A stretch of 64,000 nucleotides of DNA, taken from contig RSEH01000054.1 of NCBI GenBank assembly GCA_006503475.1, positions 62,001 to 126,000 on the forward strand, read 5' to 3'. Within the stretch, counting starts at the first letter, position 1. Each line of letters starts with the position of its first letter. The translations under genes were made by a program, and so were the position numbers. The notes beneath the pieces were generated by a model. It saw nothing but the letters and a program-made list of their open reading frames with translations, had not been told where the DNA came from and made no database searches. Below are positions 9,108 to 19,406 of this stretch, in pieces. The stretch comes from Stentor roeselii. Taxonomy: Eukaryota > Ciliophora > Heterotrichea > Heterotrichida > Stentoridae.

Positions 9108-9467
9108 ATGAATGAAAAGAAAAGAGGCAAAAAGCTGTTTGATATCGATGAAAACAATGAATTCATCGGAAAAAACCTGGTCCCTCCCTTGAAACTTTGT
9201 GAGTCCCCCAAGAGGCCTGACCCTCAGCCTTCCAGTTCTTCTCTGACGTTCAGACTAAAAAAAAGGAACCAAGTACACAAGTCTCTTGATTTCAAACTGA
9301 ATTCAAGTCAGATCTTAACACCTAGAGTCATCAAGGCTGATCATCAAATTCCTACGCTTCAAACACCGAAAGCTCTCACTTGTAGAAAGCCCGGGTCGAA
9401 CTTGACCATTACCTTTAACAATCGAAGGGTTGCTAGAAACTTGCTACTTGATAGCTTTCCAGTGTAA
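9108..9467 (+). CDS. Uncharacterised basic protein, 119 aa
   Basis: The frame starts MNEKKRGKKLFDID and ends RNLLLDSFPV. It is basic and Ser/Pro-rich with no recognised domain. HKSLDFKLNSSQILTPRVIK shares the KSLDF core and the following basic/Ser context with the upstream neighbour. The two may be diverged tandem copies or ligands of a common partner. The intergenic gap is only 42 nt. Confidence 0.55.
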   Translation: MNEKKRGKKLFDIDENNEFIGKNLVPPLKLCESPKRPDPQPSSSSLTFRLKKRNQVHKSLDFKLNSSQILTPRVIKADHQIPTLQTPKALTCRKPGSNLTITFNNRRVARNLLLDSFPV

Positions 9468-10772
9468 TTTAGAACTAGATCTACTTAAGACTTAAGAATA
9501 AGTATTAAGGAAAATGTTAGATGCTTTTGAATGAAATTATTCGAATTTTTTTGGGTTGTTGATTGGTTTGATTTTAGGTGTTTGGGTTTTGTTCAGGAGT
9601 TGATTGGGTTTATTTGGATTTTACTTTTGAAGTAGAGAAAAATAATTAGAAATAGAGTGAAAAAAGTATTTATCTCTAGTTTTAAATCGGGAATTTCTTA
9701 GAAAGAATAATCCTCTTTTAATTATGTTGTTTCATGAAAATTATGAATTTTCAGGTAAATTTTATCTTAGAAATAGTTTAAAAAATATATAATTAAATTA
9801 TCCTCAAATAAGAAACTATAAAAATTTCTTAGCATTCTGATTATATTTATTGATTCCTCAAACTGAAGATTTCAAAATTTTTTTAGATCAAGACTTTATT
9901 GAAGAATAGTAAAAGTATGATGAATATATATATATTTAATTAAAATAATGAAGATTAGATATTAATTAGTTTTCATTTTCTACCTTGAACCCAAATTATT
10001 CATTATATTTTATATAAATAGAAATATTTAAACAATTTTAAAAACATTATCATTTTGATAATTTCATATATTTTTCACCGTCATAATGGCTTGCATCTTC
10101 ATTCAAAAATTCGATTCTTAACTGAAAATCTTTCAAATATTGTTTTAAAGTTATCCTTAATAATTTTGATAGATTTTCTGCTCCATCATTATTGATTCCT
10201 GAAAGTTTCAATATTCAGTTTTTTAAAGAAGATTTTTTTTGTCAAGCGTGTGAAGATCTCTCTATTCTGAGATATATTTTATTATAAACAAGTTTGAATC
10301 GATAATTTATTTACAAGCATTTAGAAGAAAAAAATCCAATATATCGATCTAAGGATATATCCAAAGGTCTTTTTGAATGTAGTTGGATTTTTAATGAATG
10401 ATTAAAGTATCTAAAGCGTTAATAATACGAGAATAATTTGATGTTTTTGTATTATTTACATGGTATAAATTATAAAACATAAGTATTATACTGATAAAAT
10501 TTCTAAAATAACGTCAAATCGATAAAATATTATAATCAATGCTTTCGTAAATTTTTTGTATTCAGTTTAATCTTAAAGTTTCTAACTATTTCTAATAGCT
10601 AATACAAAAATCATTATATATCAATCTTATTTTGAATTATATTCCTTTTGAATATATCAACCCTAAAATATTCTAAATAATTCAATTCAAGACGGCCATG
10701 ATAATAAAAATCCCTGAGATATTTCCTATAAAACTACCAATTCAACTCTAATTCAATCTAAGCTTATCTAAA
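9468..10772. other. Longest gene-free stretch (1.3 kb)
   Basis: It is very AT-rich. The first ~170 bases are T/G-rich on the plus strand. No frame above ~60 codons and no tRNA or snRNA signature was seen. A coding-like patch lies on the minus strand near 10050-10280 and is listed separately. Confidence 0.6.
10050..10280 (-). pseudogene. Possible decayed leucine-rich-repeat gene fragment
   Basis: Read on the minus strand, 10214-10050 gives a ~54-codon frame with protein-like composition. It starts LKLSGINNDGAENLSKLL, which fits an LRR strand-turn-helix, continues through LKDFQLRIEF and ends at TGA. It has no start codon. A second coding-like patch in another frame (REIFTRLTKKIFFKKL) lies just before it. 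The arrangement suggests a broken remnant of a host gene. Composition and repeat-like pattern are the only support. Confidence 0.25.
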
Positions 10773-13700
10773 CTAATTAATATCAGCCTTGCTCATTGGA
10801 CTTTCACAGAGTTCACATTTCACAGCACTCGAGTCATTAAACGTAGTACAATTAGGACATTGCACCTGAATTCCAGTTCCCCTGATATCATCATCACTGA
10901 CATTGACAGCGACATCATCACTATACTGTTGAATTCCATTATCATAAAACTGTTCATCCATTCTTTCATATTCTCTGTTCTCAATCTCAAATCGATACAA
11001 AAGTTCAGGCCAAGGCAAGGTAGGCCTAATTTTACTTAAAATAATGACTTCCTTGCTCGTCAAAGGCATGACTTCAACAGTGACAAGACTAGCAGGACAC
11101 CAAAAGTTTTGCTCATCACGTCTATTGAAGCAAACATTGACCTTAATAGTGTAGTTGTTTTTATTCATGACTTCAAAGATAGTCTGAGTCATTTCCTGAG
11201 GATGATCAGAGATCTCTTCTCTTTCCATGACTTCCTCTTCAGTATCAGCATCTCCATTTTCTAGAGTTTTATAAGGAATAGTGACTGAATAGCTGACAGT
11301 TTCCGATTTCAGCAACTTATTAGGAAGCGCTTTGTTAACCAGTCCATCAGGTTCACTAATCAAAAATTCAGTTTTATATTCAATGACTCTGAGTAAAACA
11401 TCATCAACTTCTTTTTCCTCAATCAAGTTCTTATCAACAGTCCTCATTACAACAAAAGACTCTCCTTGTCTAAGTCCATAATTTTCTCTAAGTGATAAAA
11501 GTGACTGAAGTGACTCTTCCCCTTCTTCATCCTTTGAACTTGAGTAGTTATTTCCCCGGTTTTTATGTACAAAGTCTTCAACCCAATGAAGAAAACTCGC
11601 GAATTGATAAGTTGGAGGAGGTAAACTTTTCGCCCAGTCAGCAAGAGTCTGGTTCAAGTTAAAAATGCGCAGCAAGTATTTAATATACATCAAGCAGTAA
11701 CTTTCCCATCTTTTCTGATACTTCCAGATAAGTGAAAGAATGCTGTCGTTTGAGTTCCAAGAGTTAAACAACTCTAATGTACTTGGAAATGAAAAAACTT
11801 CTTCGTCTATTGAACTTATTGTTGCACTACCGAACATTGGAAGAGGAACTTCGGATGAACCGATTTTACTTATTTGGGGAAAACCGAGAATCCACTCAAT
11901 TCGATGATATACGAATTTGTCTTCGATTGTTAGGAAAGCTGAAATCACCTCGAATAGACCTTGGATGTCTGTTAGGTCTCTGTCGTTTAAGGCTTTTAAG
12001 AGGATTTTTGCTATGCTTTCGGAATAGCTTAAGTCGTCTTGTGACCAGTACTGGACTATCCTTCCGAGACTTTTGCAGTCGTAGGAATTTGCTAGGGTTT
12101 TTTCGTAGAAAGCTGGGCAGAATAAACACTTCTTGTCGGTTTCGGTTAAATTGTAGCCTTTTTGTTTGGATGATGTGCTGCAGTGAGATATTAGGACTGA
12201 TATGGTCTGGATCAAAGGGTCATAACAAGGAGTCCACATCTTATTCCCAATAGCACTTCTCTTATCACTAGCCCTAGCCAAAGGCGATTTTTCATAAAGA
12301 TAAAAATCAATAAAAATTCCTAAAACTCCCTGATTCAGCAAAAACAAGCTCTGACTTTCACCTCCAAGTGCGAAATCCCTGAAAAACTGCCAAAACTGTT
12401 GAAAGCGAGTCCAATGTTTCGCAACATCCTGAGGAATAAGCATCAACAAATGCGACACAAAAACCTTCACATCCGAATTTTCAGAAAAATCAACTTCAAC
12501 CTGTCGATTCAAGCAAAAAGCAAAAAAATCAGCCATAGCTTCCCTGGTTGTTTTTTCAGTGCAAACAAGTAACAAAAGCGAGACCATTTCCAGATTATCC
12601 TTAAGTTGATCACTAACAAAAGCTTCAGAACTTTCAGGAAACATTTCAAACAGTGACTTAAGATAACTGAGTATATCTGGAAGTATTTTATTATGAAAAG
12701 ACCTACAAAGTACTCCAAAGACATAAGAAATAACAGTTCCAGAGATATTGACTTTTGAATTAATAGCACATTTCAAGAGTTCCTGCAAGAAAATAAAGAA
12801 ATCCTGATTGTAAATATTTTTCTGAAGCAAGTACCGGTCGTTATCACTCATGACAGCCTGATAGACCTCATCAGGCATGGTGCGGTAGTACGAGTCGAAG
12901 TCACGTTCTTCAGTTCTAGGCGAGGCGGTACTATCGCCTTCTAAAACTTGCATTTTAAGACTATGCTTGACTTTTTTCTCATATACCAACATGTAAGCAT
13001 TCCTTGAGTTATCTTTATAATTTTTCATCCAGTGAGTGTCGTCGTCTAACGACCCTCCGAAACATTCGGCTTCTATTCGGTTGGTGCTGTTTAAAACTTA
13101 CTTGAAACTCTTGACGACTGAGTCGTTGAACTCGAACCACTTGGTAGGTTCAGTCTTGATGAAAGAATAATAATGACCGATTTCAGCTGTTCCTTTATGG
13201 ACCACGATTCCTACAAGGTCGTAAGTGAAATCATCACTTTTTGAATCAGGATCAGCAAGTCCTGCTTTGGTGTAAGGGTAAAGATCAACAGTCATCGGAA
13301 ATTCCAGTCTTGTGTTAATCTTTTCATTTGCGAAAGTGTCAAAGTTAAAAACGATTCTTTGCAAGTGAGCGATGAGAATATTCGGCACTTTTTCTATCAA
13401 AGTTCTTTTCGTGATTTCTACTTTTTTATTGCAGTTGTCACATTGGTAGTCACTGATACTGTCTCCTGAAATGAACCTGGCAAGTGACTCTGAAAGGGTC
13501 TTCGAGTGCTTCACGTCCAAGGAAAGGTTGTAAAAGTCTTCCAGGTTTTCTTTGACAGTGCCGCAGACCTTGCAAATGCATTGACTCACAGTCTTCCCCC
13601 CGAAGACCCCTTGCATGAGGTACTTGTAATCAGTGTCTTTCAAAGCGGTTTCAAGCCTTTCAAAGATGACCCCGAGGAACTCTTGAGCGTCTTGTTGAAT

Positions 13701-16700
13701 TGAAATGTTTGTAGGGCTGCCTGAGAAGTCTTTGAAAGAGTAACAAAAAGCTGCAGGGTGGTAAGCTTGCCGTTCACTTAGTTCTAAAAAGCCGAACATT
13801 CTTTGAAGCTGGTGAATCACGTTGTCGTCGATGTCGTTTGGCCCTGGATTTGGAGGCTTCTTGTCGTCGACGGCAAGTAAGGAGTATCTGAATTGTGGAA
13901 CGTAGAAAAACTGTTGAAGCATCGCGTTCATGTAACAGATGCAACCCAGATTGTAGATACCCACGTAGTTTTGACGCGAGTCAGTTAGAGGAGAGTAGTT
14001 CCAGGACTTTACTGGGGAGATCTCGTTTTTTAGCTCGTCTACTAGATCTAATATTACTCCAAGGTTCTTTGAGTGGTGAGCCATCAGTGTTGAGAGAAGA
14101 CGGTAACCTGCAGTTCGAGAGTCTCGGCACTTGGCCTTGGGCGGCAGTAGCTGGAAAGTCTCCTGCACATACTGCAAAGAGTATTTCTGCCCTTCGAAGT
14201 TGATCAAAGATGGAAACAAAATTTGCATAAAAACTTCTCCTGCGAACCCTGCCTCATAAGCCAAATCCTTAAATCGCTCTTCATAGCGGAAGATGATTTC
14301 AGCCATAGATAAAAGACCTACCAGAACCTTATCACTCAGATATGACGTTCGCTTTTCACTTGCTGGGTGAAGAAGAATCGCTCTCATCAACGTCTTTATT
14401 AATTTTTCGTAGTCTTGGGTTGGGCAAGACATGTCCAGCTCCAGAAGTTTGCAGAAAACTTCGAAAAATTGGGAATAGTCTTTATCTGACTCTTGCTTGT
14501 CTGTTGGGATTTTTTTCATTAGAAGGCTTAAAAAGTAAGGAATCGGCATTTTGGACTCGAAGATCACTTTTTCGCAGATGTTTGCCAAGGATTTCGAAAA
14601 AATACTGCGCACGTGGAAAAGCTTTGGGTGGGTCAGAGCTGTGAATGTCAAAGTCTCTAAATCCATGGACCCCTGGAAGTTATAAACCGATTCAATCAAA
14701 GAGCTATTATGCAGCAAGCAAGTAACCCAAAGTTCGAGAGCCGATTCAACAATATGTTTATCCTCAACTTCACTTTCATTACAATTGAGTATTCCAGCCA
14801 TAATTTCCATAATCTTCGTGATCAACTTAGAAAAATCCACAATTCCAATCAAATGATCCTGCAAGTTATGTTTAATAATCTCATCTCTCAAGTCATTAAT
14901 AATCTTCGACCCTTTTTCCTGATCTTCCTTCTCAGTTTTCGATTCCTGCCCTTCAACCTCTTCAATGCTAAGCTTCCTTACAAGTTCAACAGCTTCAAAA
15001 ATTTCAGGCGTCATAGAAGCGAATCCAGCAAGAATAAACATTCCAACAAGATCTAAAACAAAAGCAAGACATTTCTTCTGAAAAATTCCTTCAGACTTCT
15101 GAAAGTCAATCAAAATATTGAAAAGTTTTTTGAATCCTCCAGTTAAAATGAACTTAATTTTCCATTCTTTTTTATTCATCCCATCAACTTGAAGACTTTC
15201 ATTAGACTCCTGCAAGTCCTGCATGAAAAACTCGATAATTTGCAAGTTATACAAAAGTTTATAAAAACAATTCGAGTCTAAAAACGAGTTCCAGTCGAAA
15301 TCATTAGGAATAGTTTGAATCATTTCCTTTACCTTAGGATCTGTGGGTAGTTTAATTAGAAGATCCCAGGCAGGATTTGCAAGTTCTTCAACATTTAAAG
15401 CTGAGAAGAGAAGTTCATAGTTTTCCTGGTTCTGCATAATGATGAACCCTGGAAGAGTCTCGATATCAGCAGGTTCTTCTCCATCGTCATACCTTCTCAA
15501 GTCGCCTCTGTAGAAGTGCGAGTTAAGGTTAGACCAAACAGTGATCAGCTTGTTTTGACAAGACCTTTCATAAAAAGACAGAAAATTCTCACGTGTTAAA
15601 AAACCATCTCGATCATCATCGTAAATATTAAACAAGTCCTGAATACTCTTGTCAGTCCCTTGACAGGTATCACCAGTGCAAGAAGAAGTAAAAGCCGCGC
15701 ATCCTGCAGGACTCATTTTATCTCCTTTATCAGCGAATTTGTTGAACCACGACGAAAAAATCCTTCGTGCCTGAGGAATAAGTTTTTCATTATCGTCTAA
15801 CAAAGCAATTCTCGGTACTTTCGAGTATCTTTTTTGAAGAGTAAAAGTTTCATTAAGCCGAATTCGAATTTCACTGAGAGTTTTTCCGTTTTCATTGTCT
15901 TTTACCTCTTTTCCTGAGAAGGTTCTGTAGATTTTGAACTGGTCGTTTAGACATTTAACGTGTTGACCTACTTGATTACGAAGTTCCCAGATTGTAGTGT
16001 TGCTGTGAACTTTTAACTCGAATTTCTTTTGAATGTCGGAAGGGTGAGGGTAGTAGTTTATTTGGTTTATGAAGTTCAATGTGTGAAGGTCGCCTTTTAA
16101 CATTGAACCGTGAGGCTGAAGACCTGGAGTTCCTTGTTTTTCGCACTCGTCCATGAAGTTCTTTAAGACTAACATTGAACGCTTTTTCACCTCCGGGGAA
16201 CCATTTTGAATGTATTTTAAAGCGAATTCGATGAATTCGCTTCGGATTTCTTTGGCGGTTTCGAGGATTTGGCTGTAACTCACGTTGTCGTAGAGCTCGT
16301 GGAATAGCTCAGAAGCGTTTGAGAGAACTAGCTCTGAATCTACTTCTATCATTATTTTGCGCAGGCAGAGCATTCCTTCTAGGGATGTTGGAGGTACTAG
16401 AACTTGGTATTCGAAGTCTCGCACGTATTCGGAATGGTAGAAACTGGAACTGGTCATATAGTTCTGTTTAGGAGTTTGCTGCATTTTACGAGCACTAACA
16501 TTAACAAGTAAAAAATAGCTCTTAAAGACTCCAAATCCTTCAAACTGCATATCCTTATAATTATCTTCCACATTAGCGACTTTTTCAATAAAAAAACTGT
16601 AAATATCAGAATCATCAAAAACCTTTTTCCCTTGACTCTGACTTTCAGTAGCATCAGCAAGCCACTTAAGATAATGTTCTCTTTCCACAGCACAAAGCGC

Positions 16701-19037
16701 CCTTTTCAAGAATGTTTCCCAAAGAGTATCCATCTGACTTCGAGTCAAAGTAATACTAAAAGCTCCACTAACAAGAGTCTGAAGCAACGAAAGTCTTTCT
16801 TCAATTTCTTCTTTATACTTGACCCTTTCAAACAAGACACAATTGCTGATATCTTCTTTTTTATTTTCCACTTTTTTCAAACACTCTTCTTTGAAATAAA
16901 CAAGATTTTGAAAGAAAACATCAAGCAAATTATGCTCGTTTACTAAAAATTCAATTGCTTCTGCTTTACTTGTCGGGTCTGTATTATTGCTGGTCGCTGG
17001 GAAACTTAAAAGCAAGTTTTTAATGATTTGGATGGCGAGAGTCACTGACTTGTTTTCCTTTATTTTTTGAACACAGTCAACCATTACGTCTTTTCGGTTC
17101 TTTCGAAGTTCCCAGCTCTTCATTAGTCCTGTGTAGGTCTCTAGAGCCAAGTCTATTATTGAATTCGAGTAACCAGCGTTGTCGATAATCGCGTGCCATA
17201 AAAATCCGCATGCTCTCTTTGCTGCAGCTTCTGCTCGAATTGCATATTTGGTGATTTCTTGGACTAAGGTGATGTCGTCACGTTGAAGCTTGCTTGGTGG
17301 GATTGCTTCAATAAACTCAACAATAACTTCTAAATGTTCAGGTCTCATCGAAGAGTTGATTTCAGCGAACATCTTATAAACACTTTGCCTCATATCTTCA
17401 TCCTGCTTCTGCGCACTGGTCCATATGAATTCAAGTTGTTCACGCGTGAGATCTCCAGAATTAGAAAGTAAAGTAATAACTTCTCCACAACGCTGAACCA
17501 ACTGAAAGTGTCCCTTAGGTCCAAAGACCTCAGAGATGATATCTTGTTGCTTGACCCAAGAAACCAATTCCTGACTTTGATTAGAAACTTCTTTTGAGAA
17601 CCTTGCCCTAGAAATCGCATCAGAGATCCCCCGAAGTCCTTGAATTTTCCTTTCTAAATAAGGAGTTTGGAAACTTTTCAAAGAAATCTCAAGGTTAAAA
17701 CTCTCAATTTTTTCAGTTTTTTCCTCAATCGAATTCACTCGTTTAAGTAAATTTTCAAGATGATAAATCACATTATCCAACTTTTCCTTATTAAAATCTC
17801 TATAAGTAGCTTGTGGAGAATCAATAAGTTTTTTCATAATGGCCTCAACGAAAGAAGGAATGAATTCTTTTGCGAATTTTTTATGGAAAAGACTATGAGC
17901 TTTGCCAACATAATAAACAATTGAGTAGATCAGGTCGAAACTTGGCCAAGGGTCGTTTTTATCGATCAGGTCTTTGAAGAACTGAAAAAGTCCAGAGGCT
18001 TTAGCGCGGTTTAAACTTCTGACGAGTAAAATGCTGTCGGATTTTTTGGTACGAGTCACAAATGAAGCCCATTCTGATGTTTCGATGTTGTCGTTGCTGT
18101 CGTCGACGATTTTTTCCTCGTTGAACTTGTCTTGGCTTACCATCGTTTTACGTGCACAGGTGTTGTGAGGCATTATTCGAGGGGATCCTGCTGAGATCCA
18201 CTCATCGAACTTGCTGCTCCAACCTCTGAAGTTACCGATATGGTCGCATTTTTCACCACCTTCTTCATAGACACGGTATCCGACAAGGACCTCGATGTGA
18301 GTCCAGTGCTCGCCACTGGTAGTTCTAGTATCTTGAATCGTGCTATGGTACCATATCCCAACAGTATCACAAACATCCACAATACTCCCCTTACAAAGTT
18401 TCCACCTCCACTCATCTCCCCAAGACTTCAAATTAAAAGGTGCGATTTCATGAGAATCTCTAGAAACAGTACGGAAACAGTCACTTCCTTCATTTTCAAA
18501 AGCGAGTGACAAGTCACTATTATTGATTATTTTAATAACTTTCGCCTTTGCCCAAGTCTTTTTGTCATACTGCACGTCTATCTTGATAGCATCAATTAAC
18601 ATATTTTCCGATATCGACCTTCTCCATTCTTGGCTCATTTCTTCCTGTTCTTCTGGCGAGACTCCCCAGGACCCTCCCCTTCCATCCTGCAAGAACTGTT
18701 CATAAAGATAAGACATCGGCTCGGCGCATGACCGGAAGGCCTCCAGGTACTTCGCAGACGAGAAGAAGAGTGGAAAGAGTGAAATGATTTCGTCGACTGT
18801 GTCAGCCGCGATTCTCGCTGAGTCATCTGAAGAGTATTTCTTGTTGTTTAGCAGGAACTGCGCGATGCCTGACAAGTTTCCCATTAAGAAGTTTCTGTTG
18901 TCTTCTGAATCGCTAGTTCTTAGCTCTTTGATGTAGTTTTGCAACGTTTTCAAGTCGTCGAGAGGCTCTTGCTCACTGTTGTAAGATACGAGTCTTGCAC
19001 AGAGTGCTTTCAGATCAGATGTGAAATCACTAGCCAT
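10773..19037 (-). CDS. Giant ubiquitin-specific protease of the USP9X/USP24/USP34 type, one 15-nt intron
   Basis: Exons 19037-13102 and 13086-10773 join to 2,749 residues. A long helical N-terminal half precedes a ubiquitin-like segment (IWELRNQVGQHV...SGKEVKDNENGKTL) and an EF-hand-like loop (DDDRDGFLTREN). The USP catalytic domain follows: Cys box YNLGCICYMNAMLQQ near residue 1640, zinc-binding CKVC and CDNC pairs, and His box GHYYSF. The intron falls inside this domain; splicing yields NTNRIEAECFGG then NAYMLVYEKK, the domain's normal end. The C-terminus has a RanBP2-type zinc finger (CPNC-x10-CELC). It removes ubiquitin from substrates. Its start codon is ATG (MASDFTSDL). Confidence 0.93.
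13087..13101 (-). other. 15-nt intron within the USP catalytic domain
   Basis: The minus strand reads GTAAGTTTTAAACAG, with GT-AG ends and A at position 10. Retention creates an in-frame TAA directly after the His box. Removal restores VKSFNTNRIEAECFGG and the rest of the protein. Confidence 0.93.
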
Positions 19038-19406
19038 TAAATTATAAGCATGGAAAGATTAGAACTTCTTGAATTGGTTTGGAAATGGAAGATTGATTTG
19101 GGGTTAAGTTTGATGATTTGGGGGAAGATTTAGCTGGATTGGATTTTTTGGAAGATTTGAGATTTATTTGGGTTTGGTTTGTGGGTTGGAATGATGAGAT
19201 GAAGAAGGAAGGATATTTGTTGGGTGGGATTGAGTTGATTAGGTATGAGGGTGACAAGATGTGGGTTAAAACATTAAATTAGTGAGAAAATAATTTACTT
19301 TAGGTTTTATTCTAGGTGTTAAGGCTTTTTGCACACTAACTGATCTGATGTAATGTGGTTCAAGTTATCAAAGTTAGAGAAATCCAGTCAGAACTGATAC
19401 AAATAA
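19038..19406. other. Divergent upstream region between the USP and MGKC genes
   Basis: The part next to the USP start (19040-19260) is strikingly strand-biased: T/G-rich on the plus strand, so C/A-rich on the sense strand of the USP gene. It contains a 71-codon minus-strand frame with no protein-like pattern, which I treat as noncoding. The distal part next to 19407 is ordinary AT-rich DNA. Confidence 0.5.

Noticed and set aside
11777-12253. 158-codon plus-strand open frame
   Set aside because: It is antisense to the C-terminal exon of the giant USP, has odd composition (Leu/Arg-rich) and no start context; shadow of the real gene.
13087-13101. Two separate genes, 10773-13028 and 13098-19037
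   Set aside because: The first would be a USP lacking its end and the second a protein starting inside the USP fold. A 15-nt intron joins them with perfect family fit.
19042-19257. 71-codon minus-strand frame just upstream of the USP start
   Set aside because: Pro/Ser/Asn-rich composition follows from the C/A-rich tract; no protein-like pattern, and it lies in the leader of the USP gene.
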